Source: WTGU01 sp965200925
GTDB lineage: Bacteria > Pseudomonadota > Alphaproteobacteria > UBA828
Direction of reading: 5' to 3'
Assembly: GCA_965200925.1 (NCBI GenBank)
Contig: OZ241738.1
Coordinates: forward strand, 1,798,001-1,862,000
Length of the DNA: 64,000 nucleotides
Part shown: positions 36,987 through 45,776 of the stretch, piece after piece
Layout of the letters: every line of letters starts with the position of its first letter
Position numbering within the stretch: position 1 is the first letter of the stretch
The notes under the pieces: generated by a model
Told to the model about the DNA's origin: nothing
The model's input: the letters and a program-made list of their open reading frames with translations, nothing else
Databases searched by the model: none
Position numbers and translations under genes: made by a program

Positions 36987-38675
36987 TCACTCGACGGGCC
37001 TGAAGTCGTACCAGTGCAGCGCGTTGTCGGGATGCCAGACGACGCCCGCGATCTCGTCGGAGAGGGCCCAGTGGGTCTTGTATTCGAGGATCGGGACCAT
37101 CGCGAGTTCTTCCATTAGCGTCTCCTGGATGTCGGCAAGAGTCGCCGCCCGCTTGGCGTCGTCGGCCTCGTTCAGCGTCGAGAAGAGCGCGTTGTCAACC
37201 GCCTCGTTGCTGTAGTTCATGGCGTTCATGATCCCGCCCTTGGCCGCTGTCACGTAGCTGAGGAGGATACCGTAGGCGGCATCCACCCCGATCGGCTTGA
37301 CATGGTCGGTCAGGCCGAGCGGCATGTCCTTCTTGACCAGCTCCCGGTCGCCGTACTGGGTCTGCGGAATCGGGTCGAGCTCCATCGGAATACCGACGTC
37401 GCGCAACGCCGTCTGGAGGACGGTCGCCGTCGGGCCGAGGACCGATTCCTTCTCGGCGATATAGGTGATTCGCAGCGCATCCTGGAACGCCTCGAGGCCC
37501 TTGCCGTCGGGGTAGCCGGCCTCGGCGAGGAAAGCCCGGGCCTTTTCCGGGTCGTATCCGTATTGCACCGAGGCCTTGTGGAAGCCCGGATAGGTCGTCG
37601 GGATCATGCCCGGCCATTTTCGCGCCTTGCCGAAATAGCTGGTGTCGATGATCTTGGCGTAAGGGACCGCATGGGCGAGGGCCTTGCGCATCGCCAGATT
37701 GTCGTAAGGCGGCACATGGTAGTTGACGTAAAGGAAGAGGTTCTCGTTGCCGTAGGTGCCGATGACCTTGACGCCGCCGGCCGTGCGCAGACTGTCGTAT
37801 TCCTTGGGCGTAAGGCGCTCGGCGATCCGGGCTTGGCCGGAACGCAGGATCGCGACCCGGTTCGCGCTCTGCGGCACCTTGCGGAGCACGATCCGGTCGA
37901 ACGCCGGCGCGCCGCGATAGTAGTCCTTGTTCGCCGTCACGGTGAAGCCCGCGCCCTTGTCCCAGCTGTCGAGGCACCAGGGGCCGAAACCGGGCGCGTT
38001 CACGCTGTTGGCGTAAGTGTGGCTCCAGGGGTCCTCCTCGGTCGCGTTGGCCTCCATGGTTTCCTTGTCGAAGATGTAGAGACCGAAAACCGTGAGCACG
38101 CGGAGGAACAGCTTGTTCGGCCCGGACTGGCGTATCTGGACCGTATAATCGTCAACCTTCCTGACCTCGTCGCCGAGCGCCCGCGCCGCCGCGCCGGCCT
38201 CGTCGGGCGCGAAGACCGCCGGCGTGAAGCCGTCCACCGACCCGACATTGGCGAGGAACCAGCCGATCGGCGCCGCGCCGCTGACCGACTTCGCCCGCGC
38301 GAACGTGTACAGGACGTCGTCGGCGTCGAACGTGGCACCGCCGCAGCCTTTGACGCCCTTGCGAAGATTGAAGGTCCAGGTGAGGGAGTCCGCGTCGTAG
38401 CTCCAGGATTCTGCGAGCCTGCCTTCGAAGGCGTTGAAATCGAGGAGTTGCACGCCCTCGTCGTTCACGGCACCCGGCGCGTAGTAGACCAGCGGATCGA
38501 GCAGGTTCGCGATCCCGCCATAGGTCGGGATCAGCGAGGCCGACGGCCCGTCGTAATCGAGGCCCGCCGGGATGTCGTCCGCGAGGACCAGGAGATCTTC
38601 GGCCTGCGCCGCCCCGGCCGTGCCCATGACGGTCAGAAGCGAAACGAGCAGTCGGTGCAGCCATGTGATGCGCAT
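36987..38675 (-). CDS. ABC transporter substrate-binding protein, family 5
   Basis: This 562-residue periplasmic protein has a signal peptide (1-25, cut after AAQA) and the SBP_bac_5 fold: EGRLAESWSYDADSLTWTFNLRKGVKG, DADDVLYTFARA, APGFGPWCL and MRKALAHAVPYAKI. It is the first gene of the leftward nine-gene unit and should set the specificity of uptake. The gap to the divergent aminotransferase (about 190 bases) holds the likely promoters of both. Confidence 0.93.
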   Translation of the reverse strand: MRITWLHRLLVSLLTVMGTAGAAQAEDLLVLADDIPAGLDYDGPSASLIPTYGGIANLLDPLVYYAPGAVNDEGVQLLDFNAFEGRLAESWSYDADSLTWTFNLRKGVKGCGGATFDADDVLYTFARAKSVSGAAPIGWFLANVGSVDGFTPAVFAPDEAGAAARALGDEVRKVDDYTVQIRQSGPNKLFLRVLTVFGLYIFDKETMEANATEEDPWSHTYANSVNAPGFGPWCLDSWDKGAGFTVTANKDYYRGAPAFDRIVLRKVPQSANRVAILRSGQARIAERLTPKEYDSLRTAGGVKVIGTYGNENLFLYVNYHVPPYDNLAMRKALAHAVPYAKIIDTSYFGKARKWPGMIPTTYPGFHKASVQYGYDPEKARAFLAEAGYPDGKGLEAFQDALRITYIAEKESVLGPTATVLQTALRDVGIPMELDPIPQTQYGDRELVKKDMPLGLTDHVKPIGVDAAYGILLSYVTAAKGGIMNAMNYSNEAVDNALFSTLNEADDAKRAATLADIQETLMEELAMVPILEYKTHWALSDEIAGVVWHPDNALHWYDFRPVE

Positions 38676-38862
38676 CGTCGATCCCTCCCTCCGTGGCGCT
38701 CCCAAATTCTCCCGTCGGGACGCTGCCGACCGTTCGCGTGAAGTGCAGAGGGGACACTATATCGAAGGCGCGCGGCGGGCGGCAAACGCTTTCGGCCGGG
38801 TTGCACGCGGCTCAGTGGAGGCCCAATATCGCCGGCGGCAACTGATCCGGGGGAGCGAGCGG

Positions 38863-40215
38863 ATGGCGGCTTCCAATCTCGATACACTGACCCGCGACGC
38901 ACTGGAGCATTACCTGTTCCCGCTTGCGAGCAAGCAGGACGTGCGTGCGGACGGCCCGATGATCTTCTCGAGCGCCGAGGGGCTCGAGATCACCGACGCC
39001 GCGGGCAAAACCTATCTCGACATGATGAGCTGCCAGACTAGGGCGGGCGCGCTCGGCTACGGCCAGGAACGCATCGCTCGCGCGATCCACGACCAGCTGA
39101 TGGCACTCCACTACGCCGGCACCTTCACCAACGTCGCCGACGTGACGGTCAGGCTCTCGGCGAAGATGGCGGCGCTCGCTCCGGGCTCCCTCGTCGCCAC
39201 GGCGTTCGGCGGCAGCGGCTCCGAGGCGAACGAGATCTCGATCAAACTCGCCAAGCAATACCACGCGGCGAAAGGCGACAAGCCGCGCGCCCACAAGATC
39301 ATCTCGCGCTGGAACGCCTATCACGGCGCGACCATGGGGGCGATTGGCGGCACCGACTACCTGGGGACCCGCGCCATCACCGAGCCCGGGGTGCCCGGCT
39401 ACAGCCGCATCCCCGCGCCCACGCTCTACCGCACCCCGTTCCGCATGGACCCCTCCGAGGTGTCCGATTTCTGCGTCGATTTCCTGGAGCAGCACATCCT
39501 CCACGAGGGACCGGAAACGGTCGCCGCCTTCATCGCCGAGCCGGTCATGCAGGGGGACGGCGTCCAGGTGCCGCCGGACGATTACTTCCCCCGCGTGCGC
39601 GCGATCTGCGACAAATACGACGTGCTCCTGATCGGCGACGAGGTGATCACCGGCTTCGGTCGCACCGGGCGCTGGTTCGCGCTCCAGCATTGGGGGGTCA
39701 CGCCCGACATCATGAGCACCGCCAAGGCGATCACCGGCGGCTACTTCCCGATCGGCGCCTCGACCGCGAGCCGGCGAATCGCCGACACGCTGCCGGTCTT
39801 CAATCACGTCCAGACCTATCAGGGCCATCCCGGCGGTTGCGCCGCGGCGCTCGAGACGATCGCCATCATCGAGGAGGGGGAGCTGATCGAGCGGGGGCGG
39901 GAGAACGGCGCCTACTTCCTCGAGGCCATGCAGCGGTTGCGGGCGCTGCCGATCGTCGGCGACGTGCGCGGTCTCGGCATGTGGACCTGCGTCGATTTCA
40001 CCGCGGACAGGAAGACGAAGGCGCCCTTCGCCGACGATACGGTCAAGGCGATCACCCGGCGCATGGCCGATCTCGGCGTGTTGGGCGGCGAGGAGGGCAC
40101 GGCGATCGAGTTCAGCCCGGCCCTGGTCGCCACCCGCGAGATGCTGGACCGCTGCGTCGACGTGACGGAACAGGCGATTCGCGAAATCGCGGCGGCCCGC
40201 AATCTCGGATCGTAA
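38863..40215 (+). CDS. class III aminotransferase (PLP-dependent)
   Basis: This 450-residue fold-type I enzyme has AFGGSGSEANEISIKLAKQYH, ISRWNAYHGATMGAIGGT, IGDEVITGFGRTG and the PLP lysine Lys288 in MSTAKAITGGYFPIGA. It transaminates an omega-amino acid or amine, or works as a beta-alanine/GABA-type aminotransferase. It is divergent from the binding-protein gene of the large leftward unit, and may belong to the same pathway. Start at the ATG after GGGGGAGCGAGCGG. Confidence 0.92.
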   Translation: MAASNLDTLTRDALEHYLFPLASKQDVRADGPMIFSSAEGLEITDAAGKTYLDMMSCQTRAGALGYGQERIARAIHDQLMALHYAGTFTNVADVTVRLSAKMAALAPGSLVATAFGGSGSEANEISIKLAKQYHAAKGDKPRAHKIISRWNAYHGATMGAIGGTDYLGTRAITEPGVPGYSRIPAPTLYRTPFRMDPSEVSDFCVDFLEQHILHEGPETVAAFIAEPVMQGDGVQVPPDDYFPRVRAICDKYDVLLIGDEVITGFGRTGRWFALQHWGVTPDIMSTAKAITGGYFPIGASTASRRIADTLPVFNHVQTYQGHPGGCAAALETIAIIEEGELIERGRENGAYFLEAMQRLRALPIVGDVRGLGMWTCVDFTADRKTKAPFADDTVKAITRRMADLGVLGGEEGTAIEFSPALVATREMLDRCVDVTEQAIREIAAARNLGS

Positions 40216-40236
40216 GCCTGCCCGGCGCGCGGCCTC

Positions 40237-41640
40237 TCAGGGCGCGAGGATCACGCCCGGGTTGAGGATGCCGCCCGGATCGAGGGCCGCCTTGAGGCCG
40301 CGCATGAGGGCGATCTCCTCGGCCGTGCGGGAGAGCGGCAGGTAGGCACGCTTCATCACGCCGATGCCGTGCTCGGCGCTGATGCTACCCCCGCGCGCAC
40401 GCACGATGCCGTAGATCTCGTCCGCGAGCGCGCCCTCCCGGGCCCGGAAATCGCCGTCCGCGACGCCCGCGCCCTGCGCCATGTTGACGTGTACGTTGCC
40501 GTCGCCGAGATGGCCGAACAGGATCGGGTCGACTCCGCCGACCTTGCCGGCGACCGCCTCCATCTCGCCCAGGAACGGCGGGATGGCTCCCGGCGGCACC
40601 GTCACGTCGAATTTGTGGGTGAGGCCGCGCCGGCTCACGATCTCTGGCGGTGCCTCGCGCACGGTCCAGATCGCCCGCGTCTGGGCTTCGGAGGAAGCGA
40701 CCGCGGCGTCCGCGATCAGCGCGTCCGCGGACAGGCTTTCGAGCCGGCCCACGAACGCCTCGCGCGAGGCGTCGTCGTCCGCCGCTGCTTCCTCCTCGAT
40801 CACGACATAGCTCTCCCGCCCGCCGGCGAGCGGCAGGCGGAAGCCCGGATCGGCCTGCTCGACATAGGTCACCGTCCGGCCGTCGATGAACTCCAGCGAG
40901 GAAAGGCCGGGGAAGCGGGCGCGGGCGGCCGCGAGCAGGGGGGGCAGCAGGGCGCGGCGGGCGATGCCCAGGAGCGCCGTCTGGAAGGCCGCAGGCACCG
41001 GCCGCACCTGGAGCACGGCGCGCGTGACGATGCCGAGCGTGCCCTCCGAGCCGATGAAGAGCTGTTTGAGGTCGAGCCCGGTGTTGTTCTTCTTCAGCGT
41101 ATTGAGGCCGCGCAGCACGGTGCCGTCCGCGAGCACCACCTCAAGGCCGCGCACCTGCTCGCGCATATGGCCGTAGCGCAGCACCTTCAGGCCGCCGGCG
41201 TTGGTCGCGATCATGCCGCCGATCTGGCACGAGCCGCGCGCGCCCAGGTCCACCGGCATCGTGTGGCCGCGCTCGGCGAGGAAGCCTTGCAGCGCTTCCA
41301 GGACGACGCCGGCCTGGACCTGCACCGTCGCCGCACTCTCGTCGAAATCCTCGATCGCGGCGAGGCGCTCCGTGCTGACGACGACTTCGCCGTCGCGCGG
41401 CACGCCGCCGCCCACCATCCCGGTATTGCCGCCCTGGGGCACCAGCGGGACGCCCAGTTCGGCGCAGGCCGCGAGCACGGCCGACACCTCTTCAGTCGAG
41501 CGCGGGCGCACCACCAGGGGCGTCGCGCCGATGTGCTTGCCGGGCCAGTCCCTGGCGTAACGCGCGGTGTCGGCGGGATCGTCGAGATAGAGCGCGGGGT
41601 CGCCGAGCCTCTCCCGAAGCCTCTCGTGCGGGGCCGTCAT
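40237..41640 (-). CDS. FAD-linked D-2-hydroxyacid dehydrogenase (GlcD/D-2HG type)
   Basis: This 467-residue VAO-family flavoprotein has VVRPRSTEEVSAVLA, PLVPQGGNTGMVGGGVP, LGARGSCQIGGMIATNAGGLKVLRYG, HLGDGNVHVNMAQG and ISAEHGIGVMK, with the last two bearing the metal/substrate histidines. It oxidises D-lactate, D-2-hydroxyglutarate or glycolate to the oxo acid. It is convergent with the aminotransferase. I took the ATG at 41640; a longer frame adds 28 arginine-rich residues. Confidence 0.92.
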   Translation of the reverse strand: MTAPHERLRERLGDPALYLDDPADTARYARDWPGKHIGATPLVVRPRSTEEVSAVLAACAELGVPLVPQGGNTGMVGGGVPRDGEVVVSTERLAAIEDFDESAATVQVQAGVVLEALQGFLAERGHTMPVDLGARGSCQIGGMIATNAGGLKVLRYGHMREQVRGLEVVLADGTVLRGLNTLKKNNTGLDLKQLFIGSEGTLGIVTRAVLQVRPVPAAFQTALLGIARRALLPPLLAAARARFPGLSSLEFIDGRTVTYVEQADPGFRLPLAGGRESYVVIEEEAAADDDASREAFVGRLESLSADALIADAAVASSEAQTRAIWTVREAPPEIVSRRGLTHKFDVTVPPGAIPPFLGEMEAVAGKVGGVDPILFGHLGDGNVHVNMAQGAGVADGDFRAREGALADEIYGIVRARGGSISAEHGIGVMKRAYLPLSRTAEEIALMRGLKAALDPGGILNPGVILAP

Positions 41641-41911
41641 CCTGTACCCTGTGCGGCGGTCGCGGCGGTTTTGCGGCAAGACGGCGCTTGCGTCAAACCG
41701 TGCCCGGCGCTCCGTCCACCGCACCGGCGCTCAAGGGGGTCTATACCGTGATCGCCGCCGCGGGGGCTGGACCGGTTCGCTGCCGGCTCGGATCGTTGGC
41801 GGGCGGACGACAGAGGGTTGACGCGGTGCTGCGATGGCGATGAAGAGGCGGGGAAGTCGGCAAAGCCTTCGGGTGGAGATTTTCAATCTTCGATCAGAAA
41901 CGGAAACTTCC

Positions 41912-42506
41912 ATGTCTGATGTGATCGAACATCTGAAATCGTTCAATCGGAAGGAGCGGTTCATATTGCTGAATCGTGCTTTGGGTCAACCGAACGAACA
42001 AATGTTTCGTCTTGATCCCTGCTTCGCAGAAGACTTGCGCAGTGAACTCGCCCTGCCTCTCGAAATCGCGCTACATCTCGGGTGTCCAGTGCCATCTACA
42101 GCTTTGGAACGACGTGACGCTCGCGAGCGGGCATACGGCGTTGACGGAGCGGGCGGAAGTGGGCGCCGACACACTGGCACGGCTTCGGCCGTTGATTGCC
42201 AACATGATGGCCGGGAACCCGGAACCGCCGCGCACGCGAGACATACCGAGCCGCCCGGCGTTCATGCTCCAATGCGTGCGCTTCGCACGCGGTGCGCCGT
42301 TGTTCCGGGTGTACGGGCCGAAGCCGGTTCCTCGCGAGGGCGCGGAGCTTCCCTGCATCGTGTCGTTCGGCGTTGCCGTCGTGGGCGAGGCAAGGGCCTT
42401 CGCACCGTGGGACGCCTTGCACGCCATGCCGGACGCGGCGGGCGCACCGGCAACGGATGCGATCGAACCGCCGGCGGCGGCGCCATGCATCGCATGGACC
42501 TTGTAG
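41912..42506 (+). pseudogene. possibly frameshifted gene of an unrecognised family
   Basis: An AT-rich N-terminal frame (ATG 41912, or 41834 with a longer leader) encodes DVIEHLKSFNRKERFILLNRAL, which looks like genuine protein. It loses protein-like character after about residue 55 (near base 42070). From about 42080 a different frame shows good GC-rich codon use to a stop at 42506 (HLQLWNDVTLAS, LARLRPLIANMMAGNPEPP and MLQCVRFARGAPLF). Either these are two overlapping genes or one gene with a frameshift around 42060-42100. I do not recognise the function; resemblance to nuclease-associated hypothetical proteins is only an impression. It ends 10 bases before the ankyrin gene. Confidence 0.35.
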
Positions 42507-42516
42507 GAGCAACACC

Positions 42517-42909
42517 ATGGCCAAAGGCATTGATCCAATCCGCTTGATTGCTTCGATCCTGCTTTCCTGTGCGCTGGCGTTGCCGGCGCTTCCCGTTCAC
42601 GCCGACCCTGGCGTGAACCGCGATTTGTTCGAGGCGGCACAGCGCGGAAACGCTTCCGAGGTGAAGGCCGCGCTCGCTGCCGGCGCGGACCCCGGCGCGC
42701 GCGATAAAGACGGCGAAACGCCGCTTCATTCGGCGGCGGGTGCGTCCGGCAATCACAACCCTTTGGTGATTACGGTGTTGACCGAAAGCGGCGCGGACCC
42801 CGGCGCGCGCGATGATGACGGCAAGGTTCCCTTCGACTACGCGAAAGACAACGAAGCCTTGAAGGGAACCGAAGCCTACTGGCTGTTGAACGAAGCCCGG
42901 TTCGAGTAG
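42517..42909 (+). CDS. secreted ankyrin repeat protein
   Basis: A 130-residue protein with a signal peptide (about 1-29, cut at VHA-D) and two to three ankyrin repeats: LFEAAQRGNASEVKAALAAGADP, DGETPLHSAAGA and the closing DGKVPFDYAKDNEALKGT. It is periplasmic or secreted. It follows the broken-looking gene by 10 bases. Together with the membrane-anchored ankyrin protein at 11.3 kb it is one of two small ankyrin proteins sitting at irregular places of the window. Partner unknown. Confidence 0.85.
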   Translation: MAKGIDPIRLIASILLSCALALPALPVHADPGVNRDLFEAAQRGNASEVKAALAAGADPGARDKDGETPLHSAAGASGNHNPLVITVLTESGADPGARDDDGKVPFDYAKDNEALKGTEAYWLLNEARFE

Positions 42910-43150
42910 ACCGGGGCGGTTGGTAGGCCATGGGCGATGATGGCGATTGGATGCGCCGGCTTGGGCGGACAGCGCGGCAAACGGCGGACGGCGACGGCGA
43001 CTGAAATCCGCTGCTTCCCGGATGGCGGCGACGTGCGCCAGCAATCCGGATCGGGCTATGGGCCCGCCCGCTTCCCGTCCGGTCGGGCCGTGAAGGCCGG
43101 GACGGCGCGGGCCGTGCGGGCGGCGTGAGCGCCGCGGCGGAGGGGAAGCG

Positions 43151-43792
43151 ATGAGCGTCGAGGCGCTGTTTCTCGATTACGACGGCGTGATCGCCGACAG
43201 CATGACGGCGAAGGCCGAGGCGATGGCCGACGCCTTCGCGCCGCTGACGCGCGAGCGCGGCGCCGTCATCGAGGGCTTCAGGCGCCACGCCGGAAGCGGC
43301 CGCGAGCTGGTCTTCGACCGCATCCACGAGCACCTGACGGGGGAAGCGCTGCCGGCCCCGGCACGGAAACGAATCGAGGCGGCGTTCCTCGGGCGCATCG
43401 ACGCCATCAACGCTGCGGTCGGTCTTTTCCCGGGCGTCCGGGACTTCATCGCCGCGCAGGCGGCGAAGCGCGCGGTCGCGGTCGTGACCGGCGTGCCGCA
43501 GGCCGAGGTCGAGCGCCAGCTCGAGCGGCTGGGCCTCCGCCGCTTCCTCGCCTCCGTTCATGCCGCGACACGGCAGACACCCAAGAACGTGCTCATGCGG
43601 GGCTTCCTGGAGGCCCGCGGGATCGCCGCACGGGGCGCCCTCTTCGCCGGCGACTCCCGGACGGACATGCACGAGGCGGCGCTGGCCGGGGTGCCCTTCG
43701 TCGGCATCGGCACGCCCGCCTTCTTCGCCGGCGGCGCGCCGGTCGCCGTCGTCGAACGCCTGCCCGGCATGGCCCGTCTGCTCGGCGACTGA
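43151..43792 (+). CDS. HAD-superfamily hydrolase (phosphoglycolate phosphatase-like)
   Basis: This 213-residue HAD phosphatase has motif I FLDYDGVIADS with nucleophile Asp9 and acid Asp11, motif II VVTGVP, a lysine in RQTPKNVLM and motif IV GDSRTDMHEAALAGVPFVG. An alpha-helical C1 cap sits between motifs I and II. It dephosphorylates a small phosphorylated metabolite. About 240 bases upstream (42910-43150) hold no gene I can support. The 3' end is convergent with the CobW gene. Confidence 0.88.
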   Translation: MSVEALFLDYDGVIADSMTAKAEAMADAFAPLTRERGAVIEGFRRHAGSGRELVFDRIHEHLTGEALPAPARKRIEAAFLGRIDAINAAVGLFPGVRDFIAAQAAKRAVAVVTGVPQAEVERQLERLGLRRFLASVHAATRQTPKNVLMRGFLEARGIAARGALFAGDSRTDMHEAALAGVPFVGIGTPAFFAGGAPVAVVERLPGMARLLGD

Positions 43793-43815
43793 GCGCGCGC
43801 CCGCGCCTCCACCGG

Positions 43816-44865
43816 TCACGACGGCCCGCCGCCCAAGCGGTTGAAGACGGCGAGCGATTCCGCGATCCGCGCCCGCTCCAGGCCGCGCACGATGAACACC
43901 ACGCGCGAGCGGCGGTCCGCGTCTGGCCAAGCGTCGAGGTGGACCGGCGGATGGACGACGTGCTGCACCCCGTTGATCACCACCGGCGTGTCGACACCCG
44001 CGACGTTCAACAGGCCCTTGACCCGAAGGACCTCCCCGCCGTGGGTGTGCAGGAGCAGGGTGAGCCAGATGCCGAAGGTGGTCCAGTCCACCGGCTCGTC
44101 ATGGACCAGGCAGAAGGAATGGACGCGCTCGTCGTGCCGGCTCGCGCCATGCCGGCCAGCGCCGTGGCCGTGCGACGCCGCGGGGCGCGCGGCCTCCGCC
44201 TCGATCCAGCGCAGCACCTCGCGGCCCTTGGCGGCGGGGTCGTAGACGTCGGCGCGGAGCAAGGGTTCGACCTCGACGGCGCCGTGACCGGCCATGAGGA
44301 TTTCGGCCGACGGGTTGATCCGCGCGAGGCGGCCGCGCAGCACCCCGGCCGCCGCCGGATCGGCGATATCGGTCTTGGTCAGCACGAGGCGGTCAGCCAC
44401 GGCCGCCTGCTTGACCGATTCCTCCTGGCGGTCGAGATGCGCCCGGCCGTTGACCGCGTCCACGGTGGCGACGACCGTGGCGAGCCGGTAATGATGGCGC
44501 AGGGACACGTCGTTCATGAAGGTCGCCAGGATCGGCGCCGGGTCGGCGAGGCCGGTGGTTTCCACGATCACGCGGCCGAACGGCAGCACAACGCCCCGCG
44601 CGCGCTTGTCGTGGATCTCGAGGACGGCCTGCTTCAGGTCGTCGCGGATCGTGCAGCACAGGCAGCCGCTGGAGAGAAGCACGGTGCTCTCGTCCACCGT
44701 CTCGACGAGTTGATGGTCGATGCCGATCTCGCCGAATTCGTTGACGAGGACGGCGGCGTCGCCCAGCGCGGGATGGCGCAGCAGGCGGTTGAGCAGCGTC
44801 GTTTTGCCGCTGCCCAGGAAGCCGGTCAGGACGAGGACCGGGGTGAGCGCGGCGTAGGCGCTCAC
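43816..44865 (-). CDS. CobW/COG0523 family metallochaperone GTPase
   Basis: A 349-residue GTPase: P-loop GFLGSGKTTLL (15-25), the metal-binding CLCC at 68-71 in SGCLCCTIRDDL, VETTGLADPAPI and LTKTDIAD. A His-rich linker (SHGHGAGRHG) and the CobW C-terminal domain follow. The family delivers zinc or other metals to client enzymes. The GTG start overlaps the fdhD stop (GTGA at 44862-44865), so it is translated with fdhD. A link to the molybdoenzyme of this unit is suggested by position alone. Confidence 0.9.
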   Translation of the reverse strand: MSAYAALTPVLVLTGFLGSGKTTLLNRLLRHPALGDAAVLVNEFGEIGIDHQLVETVDESTVLLSSGCLCCTIRDDLKQAVLEIHDKRARGVVLPFGRVIVETTGLADPAPILATFMNDVSLRHHYRLATVVATVDAVNGRAHLDRQEESVKQAAVADRLVLTKTDIADPAAAGVLRGRLARINPSAEILMAGHGAVEVEPLLRADVYDPAAKGREVLRWIEAEAARPAASHGHGAGRHGASRHDERVHSFCLVHDEPVDWTTFGIWLTLLLHTHGGEVLRVKGLLNVAGVDTPVVINGVQHVVHPPVHLDAWPDADRRSRVVFIVRGLERARIAESLAVFNRLGGGPS

Positions 44866-45761
44866 GGCGGCGGTTCCGGCGCCGTGCCCGCCGCTTCGAG
44901 GCTCCCCTTGCGCCGGTGCCGCCTGGCCTCCTCGGCGACCGCGGACGCATCGGCGTCGTACACGAGGCGCCCGGCCCCGGAGAGCGCCACGAAGCGCTTG
45001 CCGCGCGCGCGGCCGACCAGGGTGAGGCCGACCCGGCGGGCCAGCGCGACGCCCCAGGCGGTGAAGCCCGAGCGCGAGATCAGGATCGGGATCTCCATGG
45101 TCACCGTCTTGATGACCATCTCGCTGGTCAGGCGCCCGGTGGTGTACATGATCTTGTCGCGTCCGCCGATGCCGTGCCGGAACATGTATCCGGCGATCTT
45201 GTCGATCGCGTTGTGCCGCCCGACATCCTCCATGTAGATCAGCGGCCGGGCTTCCGCGCAGAGCACGCAGCCGTGGATGGCGCCTGCCGCCAGATAGAGG
45301 CTCGGCTGGCGGTTGATCGCCCGGCTTAGAGCGTAGAGCCACGACGTCCGGAGCCGGGCGTCCGGGTCCAGCGCCACCGCGTCGAAACGCTCCATCAGGT
45401 CGCCGAACACGGTGCCCTGGGCGCAGCCGGAGGTCAGGGTCTTCTTGCGCAGGGTCGCTTCGTAATCGGTGGCGCGCGCCGTGCGGACGACGACGGTTTC
45501 GATGTCCTCCTCGTAGTCGACGGCGGTCACCGCGTCGTCCCCGCGCAGCATGTTCTGGTTGAGCAGATAGCCGAGCGCCAGATATTCCGGGTGGTCGCGG
45601 ATCGTCATCATGGTGACGATCTCCTGCCCGTTGAGGAAGAGCGTGAGCGGGCGCTCCTCGACGACGCGGGCCGTGACGGCCGCGCCGTCCTGGTCCACCC
45701 CTTCGAGCGCGCGCGTGAGACGCGGGTCGTCCGGGTCCGGCGTGACGGCGAACCTCCGCAT
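44862..45761 (-). CDS. fdhD: formate dehydrogenase accessory sulfurtransferase FdhD
   Basis: A 299-residue FdhD with the catalytic Cys113 in LTSGCAQGTVFGD, DVGRHNAIDKIAGYMF, TTGRLTSEMVIKTV and SRSGFTAWGVALARRVGLTLVGRARG. FdhD passes sulfur from IscS to the molybdenum cofactor of formate dehydrogenases. Its place directly after the molybdoenzyme gene supports a formate-dehydrogenase-like role for that enzyme. The N-terminal 30 residues are longer than in E. coli. Confidence 0.94.
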   Translation of the reverse strand: MRRFAVTPDPDDPRLTRALEGVDQDGAAVTARVVEERPLTLFLNGQEIVTMMTIRDHPEYLALGYLLNQNMLRGDDAVTAVDYEEDIETVVVRTARATDYEATLRKKTLTSGCAQGTVFGDLMERFDAVALDPDARLRTSWLYALSRAINRQPSLYLAAGAIHGCVLCAEARPLIYMEDVGRHNAIDKIAGYMFRHGIGGRDKIMYTTGRLTSEMVIKTVTMEIPILISRSGFTAWGVALARRVGLTLVGRARGKRFVALSGAGRLVYDADASAVAEEARRHRRKGSLEAAGTAPEPPP

Positions 45762-45776
45762 CGCGCGCGGCGCGCC

